Source of the DNA: ZLKRG08 sp963977625
GTDB lineage: Bacteria > Actinomycetota > Actinomycetes > Nanopelagicales > Nanopelagicaceae
DNA length: 5,671 nt
Direction: 5' to 3'
NCBI GenBank assembly: GCA_963977625.1
Contig: CAXBPX010000073.1
Span: 1-5,671, forward strand
In this document: positions 1 through 5,644 of the stretch, piece after piece
How the letters are laid out: every line of letters starts with the position of its first letter
Position numbering within the stretch: the first letter of the stretch is position 1
Position numbers and translations under genes: made by a program
Notes under the pieces: model-generated
The model's database searches: none
What the model was told of the DNA's origin: nothing
Seen by the model: only the letters and a program-made list of their open reading frames with translations

Positions 1-1479
1 CCACGTTCACTTCGTTGGGCGATGGCGGAAATGATTTTGGGTGCAAACCCTGCGCTACATATTTATGTTGGTGCTTCCTTTGCACATGTTGCCTATTCAC
101 TTGGTACTGATGAGCAGAAGAAAGTTGCAAAGCAGATGCTTGATCATGGTTGGACTGCAACCATGGTGCTTACCGAACCAGATGCAGGTAGCGATGTTGG
201 TGCCGGACGATCAAAGGCAGTCAAGCAAGCAGATGGCACTTGGCATTTAACTGGTACTAAACGTTTTATTACTTCTGGTGAAAATGATTTAAGTGAAAAC
301 ATTATTCACTTTGTATTGGCGCGACCTGAAGGCGGCGCAGTTGGTACCAAAGGCCTTTCACTATTTATCGTACCTAAGTACAAGTTCAACTGGGATACTG
401 GTGAAATTGGCGAACGCAACGGAATTTATGCAACTCGTTTAGAACATAAAATGGGTTTAAATATTTCAGCTACTGCAGAAATTAATATGGGCGAGAAAGA
501 GCCTTGTGTTGGTTATCTACTTGGCGATGTTCACGACGGTATTCGCCAAATGTTTAAAATTATTGAATATGCGCGCATGATGGTTGGAACTAAAGCTATT
601 TCAACGCTTTCTACTGGATATTTAAATGCGCTTTCATATGCAAAATCGCGTGTACAGGGCCCTGATCTAACCAAACAGCTAGATAAAGCTTCACCTCGCG
701 TAACCATTATCCATCACCCAGATGTGCGCCGTTCTTTGCTTACCCAGAAGGCATACGCCGAAGGCATGCGTGCGTTGGTGCTTTATACCGCATCAATTCA
801 AGATTCCATTTTGTTGGAAAAAGATGAAGCGAAGTTAAAAGAATTAGAAAAGTTAAATGATTTATTGCTGCCAATTGTTAAAGGTTATGGCAGTGAGAAA
901 TCTTGGGTGCAACTTGGTACCGAAAGTTTGCAAACTTTTGGTGGCTCTGGATTTACCCAAGATTGGCCACTCGAACAATATGTGCGCGATGCCAAGATTG
1001 ATACTTTGTATGAAGGTACCACCGCAATTCAAGGTTTAGATTTCTTCTTCCGCAAAATTGTTCGAGATCACGGTGTAACTTTGGCTAGTTTAAGTAATGA
1101 AATTAAAGCTTTTTGTGAATCTGGTGGCGCACTTGCAGATGAGAAAGCTAAATTGCTAAAAGCACTTGGTGATTGCGAAGGAATTATTTCAACAATGATT
1201 GGTTATGCATTGGCTTCCCAATCAAAACCAGAAGAAATTTACAAAGTAGGTTTAAATACAACTCGCGCGCTTTTTGCAGCTGGCGATGTAATTATTAGTT
1301 GGTTGTTGCTTCGAATGGCAGAGATTGCATTGAGTAAACCGGCTGATGACTTCTACGTTGGAAAAATTGCCGCAGCAAAGCACTTTATTAATGTGGTCTT
1401 GCCACATTTAACTGCAGAGCGCAAGATTGCTGAAGCAACTGATGGTTCAATAATGGACCTTCCAGAGAAAGCCTTCTAA
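1..1479 (+). CDS. Acyl-CoA dehydrogenase, FadE5-like, 5' end missing
   Basis: Catalyses FAD-dependent alpha,beta-dehydrogenation of an acyl-CoA, the first step of beta-oxidation, in the cytoplasm. The reading frame is open from base 1, so the ATG at 22 is internal and the true start lies upstream. There are 492 visible residues. Large FadE5/DmdC-type members have about 600, so roughly 110-120 amino-terminal residues are missing. Visible landmarks, numbered from base 1, are the flavin-contact segment LTEPDAGSD (about 57-65), the mid beta-domain, and the carboxy-terminal helical domain with TFGGSGFTQDWPLEQYVRD (about 312-330). YEGTTAIQG follows, whose Glu338 aligns with the catalytic base of this subfamily. 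About 150 further residues form the extra carboxy-terminal domain typical of the large members. The DFFFRKIVRD segment resembles mycobacterial FadE5 as I remember it. Chain-length specificity cannot be read from the sequence. The transporter gene begins 19 bp after the stop, with no hairpin between. Confidence 0.93.
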   Translation, partial: PRSLRWAMAEMILGANPALHIYVGASFAHVAYSLGTDEQKKVAKQMLDHGWTATMVLTEPDAGSDVGAGRSKAVKQADGTWHLTGTKRFITSGENDLSENIIHFVLARPEGGAVGTKGLSLFIVPKYKFNWDTGEIGERNGIYATRLEHKMGLNISATAEINMGEKEPCVGYLLGDVHDGIRQMFKIIEYARMMVGTKAISTLSTGYLNALSYAKSRVQGPDLTKQLDKASPRVTIIHHPDVRRSLLTQKAYAEGMRALVLYTASIQDSILLEKDEAKLKELEKLNDLLLPIVKGYGSEKSWVQLGTESLQTFGGSGFTQDWPLEQYVRDAKIDTLYEGTTAIQGLDFFFRKIVRDHGVTLASLSNEIKAFCESGGALADEKAKLLKALGDCEGIISTMIGYALASQSKPEEIYKVGLNTTRALFAAGDVIISWLLLRMAEIALSKPADDFYVGKIAAAKHFINVVLPHLTAERKIAEATDGSIMDLPEKAF

Positions 1480-1486
1480 ATAACGC

Positions 1487-1498
1487 TAAACTCGTTAG
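1487..1498 (+). promoter_or_regulatory. Putative -10 element for a leaderless transporter mRNA
   Basis: TAAACT at 1487-1492 fits the actinobacterial -10 pattern TANNNT. It lies exactly 6 nt before the GTG at 1499, so transcription would start at or next to the first base of the start codon. There is no Shine-Dalgarno sequence between the previous stop and the GTG. No convincing -35 hexamer is visible. Leaderless mRNAs are common in actinobacteria; its use here is inferred from the spacing and from the missing ribosome-binding site. Confidence 0.5.
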
Positions 1499-2434
1499 GT
1501 GAGTAACCAACGTAAAGGCATTATTGCGCTCTTTATCGCGGCGCTCGCATTTTCGGTAAATGGCATCGTCTCTAAATTAGTTTTAGAAGCGGGACTTTCA
1601 CCTTGGCGAATGGCTGAAGTTCGATCTACTGGCGCTTTCACCGCATTCTTTATCTACTTAGCGCTCTTTAAAAGAAGCGCACTTAAGTTTGATTTAAAGG
1701 CGCTTCCTGAGATGTTGATTTACGGCATCGTTGGTTATGCCGGAGTCCAGGCCTTTTATTTTGTAGCTATTTTGCGAATGCCGGTATCGGTCGGATTAAT
1801 CATCGAATTTACAGCGCCAATTTGGATCACTTTATGGATTAAATATGTGCGAAAGCAGCATGTGGCACGCACAATGTGGCTTGCGATTGCGCTGGCATTT
1901 TCTGGGCTCTTACTTATTGCGCAAGTTTGGAAAGGTTTAATTTTTGATACTTGGGGAGTGATCGCAGCTTTCTTAGATGCCTTCGCGCTAACTGCTTACT
2001 TCTTACTTGGTGAAAAATGGGGCAAGCGCGCAGCCACTGAAACTTTGATGATTTATGGTTTTGGAATTTCGATGTTGTTCTGGTGGGCAACTTTTCCGAT
2101 CTGGACTTACCCAACTGAGATTTTTTCAAAGCAGATTGATTTACGTGGCCAACTTGCCGGCACTATGACTAGCGGTTGGGTTTTGATTTTATTTGTAATT
2201 TTTGTCGGAACCATAATTCCTTACACTGGAAATTTAATTGGTATTACCAAAACCAGCGCATCTTCGGCGGCAATTATTGGCATGTTAGAACCAGTGCTGG
2301 CAGGGGTATTTGCTTGGATCTGGTTAAGTGAAACTTTTAATTTAATACAGCTATTTGGTGCAGCTTTAGTAATTAGTGGAATTTATATTGCAACTAAGGT
2401 ACGTAGCGTTACTCAGCAGATCGTGCCTGAGTAA
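1499..2434 (+). CDS. EamA/DMT-superfamily membrane transporter
   Basis: An inner-membrane permease of the drug/metabolite transporter superfamily, 311 aa, the usual length for a two-EamA-domain protein. About ten hydrophobic segments can be seen, near residues 7-27, 42-58, 72-91, 95-115, 125-143, 150-170, 184-203, 228-247, 256-277 and 283-299. They form two repeated halves. The second half carries the characteristic motif around 261-279 (GMLEPVLAGVFAWIWLSE), and the first half has the matching stretch around 100-113 (IIEFTAPIW). Members export or import amino acids, nucleotides or other small metabolites; the substrate cannot be deduced here. The start is GTG, chosen because it opens the conserved amino-terminal helix and sits 6 nt after a -10-like element, with no Shine-Dalgarno. 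The last 26 bp overlap the 3' end of convergent dnaB. A functional link to the preceding dehydrogenase is not evident. Confidence 0.9.
   Translation: MSNQRKGIIALFIAALAFSVNGIVSKLVLEAGLSPWRMAEVRSTGAFTAFFIYLALFKRSALKFDLKALPEMLIYGIVGYAGVQAFYFVAILRMPVSVGLIIEFTAPIWITLWIKYVRKQHVARTMWLAIALAFSGLLLIAQVWKGLIFDTWGVIAAFLDAFALTAYFLLGEKWGKRAATETLMIYGFGISMLFWWATFPIWTYPTEIFSKQIDLRGQLAGTMTSGWVLILFVIFVGTIIPYTGNLIGITKTSASSAAIIGMLEPVLAGVFAWIWLSETFNLIQLFGAALVISGIYIATKVRSVTQQIVPE
2409..2434. repeat. Inverted repeat bounded by two convergent stop codons
   Basis: TTACTCAG (2409-2416) and CTGAGTAA (2427-2434) are perfect 8-bp inverted arms around a 10-base loop. The outer ends are exactly the stop codons of dnaB (minus strand) and the transporter gene (plus strand), so both genes end in GAG TAA. 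RNA from either strand could form the hairpin. There is no good T-run on either side, so it is at best a weak bidirectional terminator or an RNA 3'-end stabiliser. Confidence 0.5.
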
Positions 2435-3800
2435 AGTCTTGATTGCCAAAGTTCTGCGCCGCTGGCATATCAACAAATCTTGAGAAGTGAAGTTGTGCAG
2501 AGACCGTTAAATCACGGGTTGGTCCGTTACGGTGCTTAACTACAAATAGATCAGCTTCGCCAGATCGATTTTGTTTGTCATATAAATCTTCGCGGTGTAA
2601 CAAAATAACTACGTCCGCATCCTGTTCGATCGAACCAGATTCGCGCAAGTCAGAGAGCATCGGTTTTTTATCTGCGCGTTGTTCGGGGCCACGGTTTAAC
2701 TGAGAGATTGCGATTACTGGAATATCTAACTCTTTAGCCATCAACTTTAAGTGGCGAGAAAATTCAGAGACTTCTTGCTGACGATTTTCTACGCGCTTAC
2801 CGGATGTCATCAACTGTAGATAATCGATCACAATTACTTTTAGATCATGGCGCTGCTTTAAACGACGGGCTTTTGCGCGAATTTCCATCATAGAAAGATT
2901 TGGGGAATCATCAATAAATAGCGGCGCATCGCTAATTTCGCCCATACGACGAGCAAGTCGCGCCCATTCATCATCTGTTAGCGCACCGCTTCGGATACTG
3001 TTTAAAGCTACGCGCGCTTCGGCGGACAACATACGCATAGTGATTTCAGAGCGCGACATTTCAAGTGAGAAAATCACTGCGGTTTTCTTTTCATGAATTG
3101 CTGCATTACGAACAATATCTAAAGCAAAAGTTGATTTACCAACTGCCGGACGCGCAGCAATAACCACCATGTTGCCTGGATGAAAACCATTTGTTAATTT
3201 ATCTAAATCGCGGAAACCAGTTAAGACACCTTCAGGGCCCACACCTTTTGAAATTCGTTCCATTTCATCAAAGGTCTGTTCGAGTAATTCATTTAAAATT
3301 ACATAATCTTCTGATGCGCGCCGTTCGGTAACTTGATAAACCTCTGCTTGCGCTTGGTCTACCGCTTCATCGATTTCACCTTCGGGTGAATATCCAAGTT
3401 GCACAATCTTGGTACCAGCTTCAACTAAACGTCTGGCAATTGCGCGTTCGCGCACAATCTTTGCGTAGTAACTTGCATTGGCAGCAGTTGGAACTGAACT
3501 AATTAACGTATGTAAATATGGCGCACCACCTGCGCGCGCAATATCTCCGCGTTTGGTTAGCTCTGCAGCAACCGTAATTGCATCAGCTGGTTCTCCGCGA
3601 CCGTAAAGATCAATGATTGCATCGAAGATTAGTTCGTGCGCAGGTCGATAAAAATCGCGCGACTTTAAAATTTCTACAACATCAGAGATGGCATCTTTTG
3701 ATAACAACATTCCACCGAGCGCAGATTGCTCCGCAATTAAATCTTGCGGAGGAGTGCGTTCTGGTTCGGGGTTGCCCCCGCGGAATTCAGCGATGCTCAC
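2409..3800 (-). CDS. dnaB: Replicative DNA helicase DnaB
   Basis: A hexameric 5'-3' replicative helicase that unwinds DNA at the fork, 463 aa from the chosen start. The amino-terminal domain (about 10-160) begins with the ERTPPQDLIAEQSALGGML block typical of actinobacterial DnaB. The RecA-like ATPase domain shows Walker A ARPAVGKS (216-223), Walker B VIVIDYLQL (322-330), SQLNRGPEQR (366-375), DLRESGSIEQDAD (384-396), and the arginine-finger region KHRNGPT with Arg424. No intein interrupts the P-loop or the later motifs, although DnaB is a frequent intein host in mycobacteria. I chose the GTG at 3800 (VSIAEF) because actinobacterial homologues start MSI or MSIAEF; a weak GGGAAG lies 9 nt upstream. 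An in-frame ATG at 3830 would add ten residues (MSYLAGKFLL). The usual upstream neighbour rplI is separated by a DnaA-box-like region and an opposed lysine-rich gene, so dnaB needs its own promoter. Confidence 0.97.
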   Translation of the reverse strand: MSIAEFRGGNPEPERTPPQDLIAEQSALGGMLLSKDAISDVVEILKSRDFYRPAHELIFDAIIDLYGRGEPADAITVAAELTKRGDIARAGGAPYLHTLISSVPTAANASYYAKIVRERAIARRLVEAGTKIVQLGYSPEGEIDEAVDQAQAEVYQVTERRASEDYVILNELLEQTFDEMERISKGVGPEGVLTGFRDLDKLTNGFHPGNMVVIAARPAVGKSTFALDIVRNAAIHEKKTAVIFSLEMSRSEITMRMLSAEARVALNSIRSGALTDDEWARLARRMGEISDAPLFIDDSPNLSMMEIRAKARRLKQRHDLKVIVIDYLQLMTSGKRVENRQQEVSEFSRHLKLMAKELDIPVIAISQLNRGPEQRADKKPMLSDLRESGSIEQDADVVILLHREDLYDKQNRSGEADLFVVKHRNGPTRDLTVSAQLHFSRFVDMPAAQNFGNQDFTQARSAE

Positions 3801-3855
3801 GAGGAGAAACTTCCCAGCAAGGTATGACATTGGCGAATAGCCTTGTGTGCAAAGC

Positions 3856-3973
3856 TGTGCGTAACCCCGCCCTCACCTGTGGAGAAAGCTGTGGATGCTT
3901 GTGGATTGAAGGTGGATAACCTTGGTATTTCCGGAAATTTACGCATAAAAATGCCGGTAGCCATTGTGGATAT
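3856..3973 (+). promoter_or_regulatory. Tandem cluster of DnaA-box-like 9-mers
   Basis: Compared with the consensus TGTGGATAA (reverse complement TTATCCACA), the plus strand carries TGTGGAGAA (3878-3886, one mismatch), TGTGGATGC (3890-3898, two), TGTGGATTG (3900-3908, two), GGTGGATAA (3911-3919, one) and TGTGGATAT (3965-3973, one). A weaker TGTGCGTAA (3856-3864, two) precedes them. All face the same way. Start-to-start steps are 22, 12, 10, 11 and 54 bp, close to whole helical turns, so bound DnaA would line up on one face. No site matches the consensus perfectly, so DnaA binding is inferred from clustering, phasing and position upstream of dnaB. Possible roles are DnaA control of dnaB, DnaA titration, or an origin-like element. 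Confidence 0.55.
3927..3938. repeat. Perfect 12-bp palindrome, possible operator
   Basis: ATTTCCGGAAAT reads identically on both strands and does not extend further. It lies between the fourth and fifth DnaA-box-like sites, in the interval shared by the two divergent genes. A dimeric repressor or activator site is possible, but no regulator is suggested by the sequence itself. Confidence 0.35.
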
Positions 3974-4022
3974 AGGTTTTTTAGAGTTTTTCAAATATTG
4001 AGATTACTGGATATGGCTAAAT
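3971..4022. other. AT-rich tract next to the DnaA-box cluster
   Basis: By hand count, 3971-4020 has 13 G or C in 50 bases (26%), with T-runs at 3977-3982 and 3987-3991. It directly follows the last DnaA-box-like site. The adjoining 3861-3880 segment is 13 of 20 G or C, so the change in composition is sharp. An AT-rich block beside DnaA boxes is how unwinding elements are arranged, but AT-rich promoter DNA for the downstream gene would look the same. Confidence 0.4.
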
Positions 4023-4039
4023 AACTTCGCCTCTGCCAA

Positions 4040-4051
4040 TAAATTAAGCCT
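4040..4051 (+). promoter_or_regulatory. Putative -10 element for leaderless lysine-rich mRNA
   Basis: TAAATT at 4040-4045 fits TANNNT and sits exactly 6 nt before the ATG at 4052, the same geometry as upstream of the transporter gene at 1499. No Shine-Dalgarno precedes the ATG. No clear -35 hexamer is seen about 17 bp upstream. Leaderless initiation is inferred. Confidence 0.5.
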
Positions 4052-4276
4052 ATGAGTTCACGGGTAATAAAAATCGAAATTGAGATACCTGAAGTTCCGA
4101 CGACCCTTACTTCAAGTCGGAAAGTTACGAAAGTAAAAAAGAAAGTTAAAGTTAAAAAAGTTGCCAAGAAGAAAGCCGCTACTAAGAAGACTGCTAAAAA
4201 GAAGCCTGCAAAAAAGAAAGCTGCGGTTAAGAAAAAAGTTACTAAAAAGGCAGCAAAGAAAAAATCCCGCAGATAG
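4052..4276 (+). CDS. Small lysine-rich, histone H1-like basic protein
   Basis: A 74-aa protein with 28 lysines and 4 arginines and no cysteine. The first 20 residues are different in kind: MSSRVIKIEIEIPEVPTT is beta-prone, with the only three acidic residues. From about residue 23 to the end it is a low-complexity KKxA/KKV/AKKK repeat (for example PAKKKAA at 52-58), like the tails of histone H1, AlgP or actinobacterial HU. Such tails bind DNA or RNA electrostatically, so a nucleoid-associated or RNA-binding role is likely but not shown. No HU-type globular fold is present, so it is not an ordinary HU. The gene is opposed to both dnaB and the ribosomal operon and probably starts leaderless from the ATG. 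Its last codons form one arm of the terminator hairpin. Coding is supported by a uniform Lys/Ala/Val pattern, an ATG at promoter distance and a stop in the hairpin. No named family is recognised. Confidence 0.8.
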   Translation: MSSRVIKIEIEIPEVPTTLTSSRKVTKVKKKVKVKKVAKKKAATKKTAKKKPAKKKAAVKKKVTKKAAKKKSRR

Positions 4277-4290
4277 ATTCTGCGGGATTT
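4262..4290 (-). terminator. Intrinsic terminator shared by convergent transcripts
   Basis: AAATCCCGCAG (4262-4272) and CTGCGGGATTT (4280-4290) are perfect 11-bp inverted arms around a 7-base loop. Read on the minus strand, after rplI, the stem runs into a T-tract (GGGATTTTTTCTTT), a textbook Rho-independent terminator for ssb-rpsR-rplI. Read on the plus strand the tail is only ATTTCTAATTT, so it should work less well for the lysine-rich gene. The left arm encodes the last residues (SRR) of that protein, and its stop codon starts in the loop. Confidence 0.88.
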
Positions 4291-4306
4291 CTAATTTACT
4301 AACTGA

Positions 4307-4753
4307 TTAGTTAGCAGCCACCACTGAAACAGTTACGTTTGCTACTACGTTTCCGTGTAGTGAAACTTTTGCAGTGTGGTTGCCGGTCTTCTTGATATGA
4401 GCCAACTTAATTTTGTGGCGATCGATATCAATTGCAACTGCTGACTTGATTGCCGCAGCAACATCTTTATCGGTAACTGAACCGTAAAGCTTGCCTTGTG
4501 CGCCAACCTTTACCTTGATTGAAATTGAAGCAGCTTCAAGCTTTGCCTTAATTTCTTTTGCATGATCAAGATCGCGGATCACACGTGCAGCGCGAGCGCG
4601 ACGGATTCCTTCGATCTGTTTTTCTGCACCAAGGCTCCAAGCAATTGCATTGTGAGTTGGTAGTAAATAGTTACGGCCATAACCATCAGCAACATTTACA
4701 ACATCGCCAGGATGTCCAAGACCAGATACTTCACGAGTAAGAATTAGCTTCAT
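4307..4753 (-). CDS. rplI: 50S ribosomal protein bL9
   Basis: Large-subunit protein bL9, which binds 23S rRNA near the L1 stalk base and supports translation fidelity. It is 148 aa, the normal family length. The amino-terminal rRNA-binding domain begins MKLILTREVSGLGHPGD and carries the signature GYGRNYLLP (24-32). A long connecting helix, rich in Arg, Ala and Lys, spans about 41-75. The carboxy-terminal domain (about 77-146) has the GKLYGSVT motif (87-94). The ATG is preceded by GAAAGGA with about 9 nt spacing, a good Shine-Dalgarno. It starts 24 bp after the rpsR stop, so the two are clearly co-transcribed. Transcription should end at the hairpin about 17 bp past its stop, which separates it from dnaB. 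A short inverted repeat, CTAACT-gatt-AGTTAG (4299-4314), spans its stop codon. Confidence 0.98.
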   Translation of the reverse strand: MKLILTREVSGLGHPGDVVNVADGYGRNYLLPTHNAIAWSLGAEKQIEGIRRARAARVIRDLDHAKEIKAKLEAASISIKVKVGAQGKLYGSVTDKDVAAAIKSAVAIDIDRHKIKLAHIKKTGNHTAKVSLHGNVVANVTVSVVAAN

Positions 4754-4777
4754 TTGTATTGTTCCTTTCTATCCTAA

Positions 4778-5065
4778 TTAACGTGCGGTTGATGTGTATG
4801 GAAGTAGCGCTACTTCGCGGCTGTTCTTAACAGCAGTTGCGACGGAACGCTGATGTTGTGTGCAAGCACCTGTCACGCGACGTGCGCGGATCTTGCCGCG
4901 ATCGCTGATGTACTTACGTAGCAAGGCAATATCTTTGTAATCGATATATGTAACCTTGTCACGGCAGAACTGACATGGCTTCTTCTTGAATTTCTTATTA
5001 AGAGCCGCTGCTTTAGCGCCCTTATTCTTTGGTTCTTTGAGCGTACGGTTATTACGTGCTCCCAT
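4778..5065 (-). CDS. rpsR: 30S ribosomal protein bS18, cysteine-containing form
   Basis: Small-subunit protein bS18, which pairs with bS6 on the 16S rRNA platform. It is 95 aa, somewhat longer than the roughly 75-85 typical of the family; the excess is a basic amino-terminal extension (about residues 1-28, MGARNNRTLKEPKNKG onwards). The conserved core has CQFC (31-34), KVTYIDYKD (37-45), ISDRGKIRARRVTG (53-66), CTQHQR (68-73) and the family-typical end ALLPYTSTAR. Cys31, Cys34, Cys68 and His71 make this the potentially zinc-binding 'C+' type, as opposed to the cysteine-free paralogue some actinobacteria induce under zinc limitation. The start is supported by AAAAGGAG ending 7 nt upstream. The 84-bp gap to ssb is AT-rich and could hold an internal promoter, but I see no convincing -10/-35 pair. 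Confidence 0.97.
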   Translation of the reverse strand: MGARNNRTLKEPKNKGAKAAALNKKFKKKPCQFCRDKVTYIDYKDIALLRKYISDRGKIRARRVTGACTQHQRSVATAVKNSREVALLPYTSTAR

Positions 5066-5149
5066 TGTGGTGCTCCTTTTCGGGCCCTTCTCTTAGTTTT
5101 ATCTTTAATTAACTATTTGAAGGAATGGTTAGTTGTTTTGGATAATTAT

Positions 5150-5644
5150 TTAGAACGGTGGTTCGTCGGTATTGGTTGACCAACCGCCACCAGCTGGTGC
5201 TGAAGATGCCCAAGGATCATCGTTAAATGATTCAGCTGTGAAGCCACCACCTGCGTTTGCGTTTCCGCCTGCAGCGCGAGTTGTCTTTGTAACTTTCGCG
5301 GTTGCATTACGTAGTGATGGACCAACTTCATCTACTTCAACTTCAAATACTGTGCGCTTCTCGCCCTCTTTGGTTTCGTACGAGCGTTGCTTTAAACGAC
5401 CAGAAACAATTACGCGCATTCCGCGAGTAAGTGACTCTGCAACGTTCTCTGCTGCCTGACGCCAAATCTGACATTGCAAGAAAAGTGAATCTCCGTCTTT
5501 CCATTCATTGGTGTTGCGATCAAAGAAACGCGGAGTTGAAGCTACGCGAAACTTTGCTACCGCTGCACCTGATGGAGTGAAACGTAGTTCTGGATCATCA
5601 ACAAGATTGCCGATGATGGTGATGTTTGTATCACCTGCTGCCAT
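5150..5644 (-). CDS. ssb: Single-stranded DNA-binding protein
   Basis: Coats single-stranded DNA during replication, recombination and repair and recruits partner proteins through its acidic tail. It is 164 aa, in the range for actinobacterial SSB. The OB-fold domain covers about 1-112, with ITIIGNLVDDPELRFTPSG near the start, the conserved Trp61 in CQIWRQAAENV, and GRLKQRSYE (82-90). It is followed by a short Gly/Ala-rich linker (about 125-158, with AGGGF and AGGGW) and the carboxy-terminal partner-binding tip DEPPF. AGAAGG about 9 nt before the ATG is the ribosome-binding site. The gene order ssb-rpsR-rplI implies that rpsF lies directly upstream, beyond the right edge; the 27 bases after 5644 are too few to show it. 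Its place in the ribosomal operon ties its supply to growth rate. Confidence 0.97.
   Translation of the reverse strand: MAAGDTNITIIGNLVDDPELRFTPSGAAVAKFRVASTPRFFDRNTNEWKDGDSLFLQCQIWRQAAENVAESLTRGMRVIVSGRLKQRSYETKEGEKRTVFEVEVDEVGPSLRNATAKVTKTTRAAGGNANAGGGFTAESFNDDPWASSAPAGGGWSTNTDEPPF

Larger units (their letters stand above)
3801..4051. promoter_or_regulatory. Divergent intergenic regulatory region between dnaB and the lysine-rich gene
   Basis: This 251-bp stretch has no supported gene and must carry outward promoters for both flanking genes. It contains the DnaA-box-like series, a 12-bp palindrome and an AT-rich tract, each listed separately. For dnaB I see only a weak minus-strand TANNNT candidate (TACCTT, plus positions 3819-3824) about 18 nt before the GTG, without a clear -35. 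A further TAAATT lies on the minus strand at plus positions 3936-3941. Neither can be assigned with confidence. Small open frames across this stretch lack family features and ribosome-binding sites. Confidence 0.6.

Noticed and set aside
3801..3830. dnaB starting at the ATG at 3830, giving ten extra residues
   Set aside because: The extra MSYLAGKFLL has no counterpart that I know of in DnaB, while the GTG at 3800 begins the family-like VSIAEF. AAGG lies 11 nt before the ATG, so the longer form is not impossible.
3617..3919. 100-aa plus-strand open frame
   Set aside because: It mostly runs antisense to the well-supported amino-terminal part of dnaB and shows no recognisable domain.
3797..3994. 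65-aa minus-strand open frame across the intergenic region
   Set aside because: It overlaps the dnaB start and the DnaA-box-like array, has no family features, and has no good Shine-Dalgarno or promoter at its start.
3801..4051. The dnaB upstream region as the chromosomal origin itself
   Set aside because: dnaA and dnaN are not adjacent, no box is perfect, and the operon on the right is transcribed towards the site, which is opposite to the usual leading-strand bias. It is kept only as a weaker alternative.
5137..5145. TTTGGATAA, a single near-match to a DnaA box between ssb and rpsR
   Set aside because: It is isolated, in AT-rich DNA, and mismatched at a core position; one such match is expected by chance.
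5066..5149. A separate promoter for rpsR in the 84-bp gap after ssb
   Set aside because: The AT-rich sequence offers TAAAAC-like hexamers, but none has a -35 at suitable spacing, and the gene order suits a single operon.
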